A DNA stretch of 10,108 nt from Betaproteobacteria bacterium (GTDB lineage Bacteria; Pseudomonadota; Gammaproteobacteria; Burkholderiales; SG8-39): NCBI GenBank assembly GCA_019237595.1, contig JAFAGU010000032.1:1-10108 (forward strand). Reading direction: 5' to 3'. A program made the translations under genes and the position numbers. The notes below the pieces were generated by a model. That model ran no database searches. It was not told the origin of the DNA and worked only from the letters and a program-made list of their open reading frames with translations. This document shows, one piece after another, positions 6,303-10,108 of the stretch (position 1 is the stretch's first letter; the number at the start of each line of letters is the position of its first letter).

Positions 6303-7580
6303 TTGCGTTTCCACATCCGAATCCTCTTCTTCGCGCTCGCGTTCGTGGCGCTCGCCGCGCGCGCACAGCTTTCCATCGAGATCACCGGCGCCGGCGCGCA
6401 GCGAGTGCCCATCGCGATTGCGCCCTTCGCCGGAGAAAACGCGATCGGCGCGACGCCGATCACGCAGATCGTCCGTGCGGACCTCGAGCGCAGCGGCCTA
6501 TTCCGCACGCTCGAGCTGCCGCCGCTCAACCCCATGCCCACGGAGGCGACCTCCATCAACTACGCCGAATGGCGCTCGCGGCTTGCCGACGCGCTCGTCG
6601 TGGGCTCGGTGGGCGTGCTGCCCGACGGGCGCTACGAGGCGCGCTTCCGGCTCTACGACGTGGTGAAGCAGCAGCCGCTGGGCGCCATCGCCTACACGCT
6701 CGCCAAGAACCAGGTGCGCGCGACCGCGCACCGCATCGCCGACTTCATCTACGAGAAGCTCACCGGCGAGCGCGGCGTTTTCTCGACGCGCATTGCGTAC
6801 GTCGTGAAGCGCGGCGATCGCTACGAGCTGCAGATCGCCGACGCCGATGGCGCGGAAGCCGAGACGGCGCTCGCCTCCTTCGAGCCCATCATCTCGCCCG
6901 CCTGGTCGCCCGACGGCAAGCGCCTCGCCTACGTCTCCTTCGAGCAGAAGAAGCCGGTCGTCTACGTGCATTCGCTCGTCGACGGCAGGCGCGCTGTCGC
7001 GGCGAACTTCAAGGGCTCCAACTCGGCGCCGGCCTGGTCGCCCGACGGGCGCACCCTCGCGGTGTGCCTCTCGCGCGAGGGCGGCTCGCAGATCTTCCTG
7101 ATGAGCCCCGACGGCAGCGGGCTTCGCCGCCTGACGAGCTCGCCAGCCATCGATACCGAGCCGCGCTATTCGCCCGACGGGCAGTGGATCTATTTCACCT
7201 CCGACCGCGGCGGCAGCCCGCAGATCTACCGCATGCCCGCCTCGGGAGGCGACCCGCAGCGGGTCACGTTCGAGGGCAGCTATAATGTGTCGCCGAGGAT
7301 CAGTCCCGACGGACGGACCCTCGCCTACATCACCCGCAACAGCGGCAAGTTCCAGGTGGCTCTGCTCGACCTCGTGAACAAGCAGGTGCAGCTTCTCACC
7401 GACAGCGACCGCGACGAATCCCCCAGCTTCGCGCCGAACGGCCGCATGATCCTGCTCGCCACGGTCCTCGGCGGGCGCGGCGTGCTCTCGGCCGTGTCCT
7501 CCGACGGGCGCGTGAAGCAGCGCCTCACGGTCACGGCGGGCGACGTGCGCGAGCCGGCCTGGGGACCCTTCACCGAATAA
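6303..7580 (+). CDS. tolB: TolB, periplasmic beta-propeller protein of Tol-Pal
   Basis: TolB is the soluble periplasmic partner that binds Pal and is released from it by TolA. The 425-residue precursor begins at TTG with a Sec signal peptide; cleavage is likely after A21 (ARA then QLSIEI). An N-terminal alpha/beta domain fills about 25-150, with IAIAPFAGE and ADLERSGLF as in other TolB proteins. A six-bladed propeller follows, seen as repeated SPDG-type blade motifs: SPAWSPDGKRLAY (about 199), APAWSPDGRTLAV (242), EPRYSPDGQWIYF (286), SPRISPDGRTLAY (330), SPSFAPNGRMILL (373) and a final EPAWGPF. Length matches the family (about 430). It lies 26 bases after tolA and 15 before pal. Confidence 0.98.
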   Translation: MRFHIRILFFALAFVALAARAQLSIEITGAGAQRVPIAIAPFAGENAIGATPITQIVRADLERSGLFRTLELPPLNPMPTEATSINYAEWRSRLADALVVGSVGVLPDGRYEARFRLYDVVKQQPLGAIAYTLAKNQVRATAHRIADFIYEKLTGERGVFSTRIAYVVKRGDRYELQIADADGAEAETALASFEPIISPAWSPDGKRLAYVSFEQKKPVVYVHSLVDGRRAVAANFKGSNSAPAWSPDGRTLAVCLSREGGSQIFLMSPDGSGLRRLTSSPAIDTEPRYSPDGQWIYFTSDRGGSPQIYRMPASGGDPQRVTFEGSYNVSPRISPDGRTLAYITRNSGKFQVALLDLVNKQVQLLTDSDRDESPSFAPNGRMILLATVLGGRGVLSAVSSDGRVKQRLTVTAGDVREPAWGPFTE

Positions 7581-7584
7581 ACAA

Positions 7585-7590
7585 AGGAGA
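7585..7590 (+). promoter_or_regulatory. Strong ribosome binding site of pal
   Basis: AGGAGA, part of AAAGGAGA, lies 5 bases before the pal ATG at 7596. A strong site suits Pal, which is usually an abundant lipoprotein. Confidence 0.7.
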
Positions 7591-7595
7591 AAGTC

Positions 7596-8138
7596 ATGCG
7601 TGCCATTGCGATCGCCTTCCTCGCTGCCGCCGCCGCGTTCCTCGCGGCCTGCAGCACCTCGCCCACCGACGAGCAGAAGGGGGCCGGCGTCGAAGAGCGC
7701 AAGCCCGCCGTCGGCACGGTCGAGCAGCCGCGCGTTGCCACGGTGGATGTGACGAAAAGCCAGCCGGGCGTCAATCTCCTCACCGACCCGTCGAGCATCC
7801 TATCCAAGCGCTCGATCTACTACGACTTCGACAAGTTCGACATCAAGGACGAATACCGGCCGCTCGTCGAGGCGCATGCGAAGTACCTGCGCGAGAACTC
7901 GGGCGCCAAGATGCTTATCCAGGGCAACACGGACGAGCGCGGCAGCCGCGAGTACAACGTCGCCTTGGGGCAGCGGCGAGCCGACGGCGTGAAGAAGGCG
8001 CTCACGCTCCTCGGCGCGAAGGAGAGCCAGGTGGAGGCGGTGAGCCTCGGCGAGGAGAAGCCCAAGTCCGAAGGGCATGACGAGTCGGCCTGGTCCCAGA
8101 ACCGCCGCAGCGACATGCTCTATAACGGCGAGTTTTGA
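7596..8138 (+). CDS. pal: Pal, peptidoglycan-associated outer-membrane lipoprotein
   Basis: Pal anchors the outer membrane to peptidoglycan and is relocated to the division site by TolB/TolA. The 180-residue precursor has a lipoprotein signal peptide ending in the lipobox LAAC with the lipidated C19. The next residue is Ser, not Asp, which fits transport to the outer membrane. A flexible linker (about 20-70) leads to an OmpA-C domain starting near SIYYDFDKFDI. The peptidoglycan-binding signature NTDERGSREYNVALGQRRA has the expected Asp (D113) and Arg (R128) for binding diaminopimelate. Length is typical. Its stop overlaps the cpoB ATG by one base (TGATG). Confidence 0.98.
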   Translation: MRAIAIAFLAAAAAFLAACSTSPTDEQKGAGVEERKPAVGTVEQPRVATVDVTKSQPGVNLLTDPSSILSKRSIYYDFDKFDIKDEYRPLVEAHAKYLRENSGAKMLIQGNTDERGSREYNVALGQRRADGVKKALTLLGAKESQVEAVSLGEEKPKSEGHDESAWSQNRRSDMLYNGEF

Positions 8139-8911
8139 TGCGCCGCGCGCTTCTTCCGGCGCTCTTCCTCGCGCTCTACGCCGTCCAGGCGTCGGCGCAG
8201 CTCTTCGACGACAACGAGGCCCGCCGGCGCATCGAGGTCCTGCGACAGACGGTCGAGGCGAACCAGAAGCTCCTCGACGATCGCCTTGCCAAGATCGAGG
8301 CGGCAGAAGGCGATCGCAGCGCGCTCCTCGACCTCTCGACGCAGTTGAACGCCCTCCGCGATGATCTCGCGAAGCTGCGCGGGCAGATCGAGGTGCTCTC
8401 GAACCAGGCCGACGCGGCCGACAAGCGGCAGAAGGACCTCTACCTCGACATCGACACGCGCCTGCGCAAGCTCGAGCAGGCGGGCGAGCAGGCGCAGAAG
8501 CCCGCGGCGAACGCCGAGCCGCAGGTCTCGGAGGCCGAGAACAAGGCCTACCAGGCGGCGCTCGACCAGTTCAAGCTCGGCAACTACGCGCTCGCCGTCT
8601 CGGCGATGCAGGGCTTCCAGGTCACCTACCCGAGCAGCCCGCTCGCTTCCAACGCGCAGTACTGGATCGGCATGGCCTACTCGGGCCAGCGCGACTACAA
8701 GAGCGCGATCGCCGCGCAGCGCAAGCTCCTCACGGCCTGGCCCGACAGCAACAAGGCGCCCGATGCGCTCCTCAGCATCGCCGCCGCGCAGGAGACCATG
8801 GGCGATTGCCGCTCGGCACAGAAGACGCTCGAGGAGCTCCTCGCCAAGTACCCGGCGAGCAGCGCCGCCGGCAGCGCGAAATCGCGCATCGCGGCCTGCA
8901 AGAAGCGTTGA
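8138..8911 (+). CDS. cpoB: CpoB (YbgF), periplasmic coordinator of cell-wall synthesis and Tol-Pal
   Basis: CpoB is periplasmic, binds TolA, and links PBP1B activity to outer-membrane constriction in E. coli. The 257-residue precursor has a signal peptide with likely cleavage after A20 (ASA then QLFDD). A long coiled-coil region (about 25-110) contains leucine-rich heptads and mediates trimerisation in the family. An Ala/Pro/Glu linker leads to C-terminal TPR repeats (about 130-257), seen as AYQAALDQFKLGNYALAV, AQYWIGMAYSGQRDYKSAI and DALLSIAAAQETMGDC. Two cysteines, C224 and C254, lie in the last TPR and at the extreme C-terminus; a disulfide is possible but unproven. ATG at 8138 is preferred over the TTG one codon earlier because it forms the TGATG overlap with pal. 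Confidence 0.95.
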   Translation: MRRALLPALFLALYAVQASAQLFDDNEARRRIEVLRQTVEANQKLLDDRLAKIEAAEGDRSALLDLSTQLNALRDDLAKLRGQIEVLSNQADAADKRQKDLYLDIDTRLRKLEQAGEQAQKPAANAEPQVSEAENKAYQAALDQFKLGNYALAVSAMQGFQVTYPSSPLASNAQYWIGMAYSGQRDYKSAIAAQRKLLTAWPDSNKAPDALLSIAAAQETMGDCRSAQKTLEELLAKYPASSAAGSAKSRIAACKKR

Positions 8912-10002
8912 CCGAAGCGACCGCCGCGCAGCTCGCGCCGCTCGTCACCGGCGGCGCCTTCGTCCTCGCGTTCATCTTCGGCGCGGTGGCGAACAAGACC
9001 GACTTCTGCACCATGGGCGCCGTGTCGGACTGGGTGAACATGGGCGACTTCAACCGCATGCGCATGTGGCTCCTCGCCATCGCGGTCGCGGTGCTCGCTT
9101 CGGCAGCGCTGCAGGCTGCGGGGCTCGTCGACCTCTCGAAGTCCATCTATCCGGGGCCTTCGTTCACCTGGCTCTCGTACCTCGTCGGCGGGTTCCTCTT
9201 CGGCGTCGGCATGACGCTCGGCTCGGGGTGCGGCTCGAAGACGCTCATCCGGGTCGGCGCGGGCAACCTCAAGTCCGTGGTCGTGTACGCCTTCCTCGGC
9301 ATCGCGGCGTACATGACGCTGCGCGGCATCCTCGGCGCCTTCAGGGTCGGCTTCCTGGAAAAGTTTTCTTTCTCCTTCCCCGCAGGCCAGGACTTGCCGT
9401 CGCTTCTCGGGATATCGCGCGCATGGATTGCGCTCGTCGTCGGCATCGCGCTCGTCGCATGGGTCTATTCCAGCCGCGAATTCCGGGCGAACCGGAACTA
9501 CACGCTGGGTGGCGTCGTGACGGGTCTCGTCGTCGCAGGAGGCTGGTACGTCAGCGGCCACATCGGCCATATCGCGGAAGACCCGAACACGCTCCAGGAA
9601 GCGTTCGTCGCCACCAATAGCGGCCGCATGGAATCCTTCTCCTTCGTCTCGCCGATGGCCTACACGCTCGACTACCTCATGCTGTGGACCGACAAGTCGC
9701 GGATCATCACCTACGGCATCGCCTCCGCCGCCGGCGTGATCGCGGGCTCGGCCGCCTACGCGCTCGCGAGCGGCAAGTTCCGCTGGGAAGGGTTTCGCGA
9801 CGCGGAAGACACAGCCATGCACATCCTCGGCGGGATCCTGATGGGCTTCGGCGGCATCTGCGCCCTCGGTTGCACCATCGGGCAGGGCATCACCGGCTTT
9901 TCCACGCTCGCGCTGGGCTCGATCATGACCTTCGTCGCAATCATCGCCGGCGCCGCCGCGACGATGAAGTGGCAGTACTGGCGAATCAGCCGACAGGGCT
10001 GA
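8908..10002 (+). CDS. YeeE/YedE family transporter, probable thiosulfate/sulfur-compound importer
   Basis: This 364-residue protein is strongly hydrophobic, with many membrane segments (for example about 12-28, 53-71, 91-105, 121-140, 169-187, 205-222 and three near the C-terminus). It carries the family's cysteine motifs: KTDFCTMG (C34), LGSGCGSK (C108) followed by RVGAGN, and GGICALGCTIGQG (C318, C322). Characterised YeeE/TsuA proteins import thiosulfate and pass it along conserved cysteines, so the same substrate class is likely; selenium-related relatives also exist. The TTG start at 8908 overlaps the cpoB stop as TTGA. The frame is open upstream to 8806, but that stretch is inside cpoB and does not look like protein of this family. 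YeeE is often accompanied by a TusA-like partner; none is seen here. It occupies the place where P. aeruginosa has queE-queC. Confidence 0.88.
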   Translation: MTEATAAQLAPLVTGGAFVLAFIFGAVANKTDFCTMGAVSDWVNMGDFNRMRMWLLAIAVAVLASAALQAAGLVDLSKSIYPGPSFTWLSYLVGGFLFGVGMTLGSGCGSKTLIRVGAGNLKSVVVYAFLGIAAYMTLRGILGAFRVGFLEKFSFSFPAGQDLPSLLGISRAWIALVVGIALVAWVYSSREFRANRNYTLGGVVTGLVVAGGWYVSGHIGHIAEDPNTLQEAFVATNSGRMESFSFVSPMAYTLDYLMLWTDKSRIITYGIASAAGVIAGSAAYALASGKFRWEGFRDAEDTAMHILGGILMGFGGICALGCTIGQGITGFSTLALGSIMTFVAIIAGAAATMKWQYWRISRQG

Positions 10003-10008
10003 TAAAAT
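10003..10008 (+). promoter_or_regulatory. Candidate -10 box for tRNA-Lys, overlapping the end of yeeE
   Basis: TAAAAT directly follows the yeeE stop codon. It is followed by a GC-rich discriminator (CGCCCC, 10011-10016) of the kind seen at stringently controlled tRNA promoters. A start near 10015 would give a 5' leader of about 45 bases before the tRNA. The best -35-like match (CTGGCG, 9978-9983) is weak and too far (19-bp spacer). Tentative. Confidence 0.35.
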
Positions 10009-10059
10009 TTCGCCCCTTCGGGTTTCGTTTCCGCAGCTTCCCGATGTCGCAAGCCCGGT

Positions 10060-10108
10060 GGGTCGTTAGCTCAGCTGGTAGAGCAGCGGACTTTTAATCC
10101 GTTGGTCG
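10060..10108 (+). tRNA. tRNA-Lys (anticodon UUU), 3' part beyond window
   Basis: The sequence closely follows E. coli tRNA-Lys from G1. The acceptor 5' strand is GGGTCGT (10060-10066), followed by T8-A9 and the D arm GCTCAGCTGGTAGAGC. The anticodon stem is 10086-10090 paired with 10098-10102, with one G-U closing pair. Its seven-base loop CTTTTAA places anticodon TTT at 10093-10095. Standard numbering runs through to position 43 without gaps. The variable loop begins at the right edge; the T arm, acceptor 3' strand and CCA are not visible. tRNA-Lys also sits beside tol-pal in E. coli and P. aeruginosa. Confidence 0.95.

Noticed and set aside
4988..6559. Long antisense open frame (523 codons) opposite tolR/tolA/tolB
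   Set aside because: Same cause: high GC removes stop codons on the opposite strand. The product is Ala/Arg/Pro-rich without a domain, and the plus strand is fully explained by tol genes.
7281..7286. TATAAT inside tolB, a possible internal promoter for pal
   Set aside because: The bases are the Tyr and Asn codons of the blade motif SYNVSPRISPDG, and no -35 lies at a suitable distance (AGCGGG at a 17-bp spacer). Coding constraint explains it.
8806..8907. Upstream extension of the yeeE reading frame
   Set aside because: It lies wholly within the cpoB TPR region and translates to a basic, Arg/Gln-rich stretch unlike YeeE N-termini. TTG at 8908 with the TTGA overlap is a better start.
10014..10022. 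CCC-TTC-GGG inverted repeat after yeeE as a terminator
   Set aside because: The stem is only three base pairs with a three-base loop and no proper T-run follows, so it cannot be supported as a rho-independent terminator.
10060..10108. tRNA-Lys as an integration site for a mobile element
   Set aside because: tRNA-Lys 3' ends are known integration targets, but the 3' end and everything downstream are outside the window, and nothing inside suggests an element.

Overview
The window is a GC-rich, tightly packed housekeeping region of a proteobacterium, most likely a betaproteobacterium. The basis is the strong G/C preference at third codon positions, the protein sequences, and the gene order. From memory, yebC-ruvC-ruvA-ruvB-ybgC-tolQ-tolR-tolA-tolB-pal-cpoB followed by tRNA-Lys is also found in Pseudomonas aeruginosa. 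I see no transposase, phage gene, CRISPR array, toxin-antitoxin pair or defence gene.

Layout. Positions 1-1099 (minus strand) hold the N-terminal 366 codons of a YjgR/DUF853 HerA-like ATPase that runs off the left edge. Only 15 bp (1100-1114) separate its ATG from the divergent yebC ATG. That gap carries overlapping -10-like boxes on both strands, placed so that both messages would be leaderless. From 1115 to 10002 eleven more genes follow yebC on the plus strand, with gaps of at most 34 bp and several stop/start overlaps. The first block is yebC (translation/regulatory factor) and ruvC-ruvA-ruvB (Holliday junction resolution). The second is the Tol-Pal envelope system: ybgC, tolQ, tolR, tolA, tolB, pal, cpoB. 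The last is a YeeE/YedE-family membrane protein, a probable thiosulfate or sulfur-compound importer. A tRNA-Lys(UUU) gene starts at 10060 and is cut by the right edge.

How the genes work together. RuvA and RuvB form the branch-migration motor and RuvC cuts the junction. TolQ and TolR form the proton-driven inner-membrane motor that energises TolA. TolA reaches across the periplasm to TolB and the peptidoglycan-bound lipoprotein Pal, and CpoB tunes the system with cell-wall synthesis at division. YbgC is an acyl-CoA thioesterase traditionally linked to the operon. Nothing obvious separates the blocks, so they may form one long transcription unit.

No undescribed multi-gene system is apparent. 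The points worth a second look are: a ruvC reading frame whose only sensible start is CTG, placing all four catalytic residues at the E. coli positions; the two-way leaderless promoter; a 9-codon ORF joining ybgC to tolQ through ATGA overlaps at both ends; a short, TonB-like, proline-rich TolA; and a sulfur transporter where P. aeruginosa has queE-queC.
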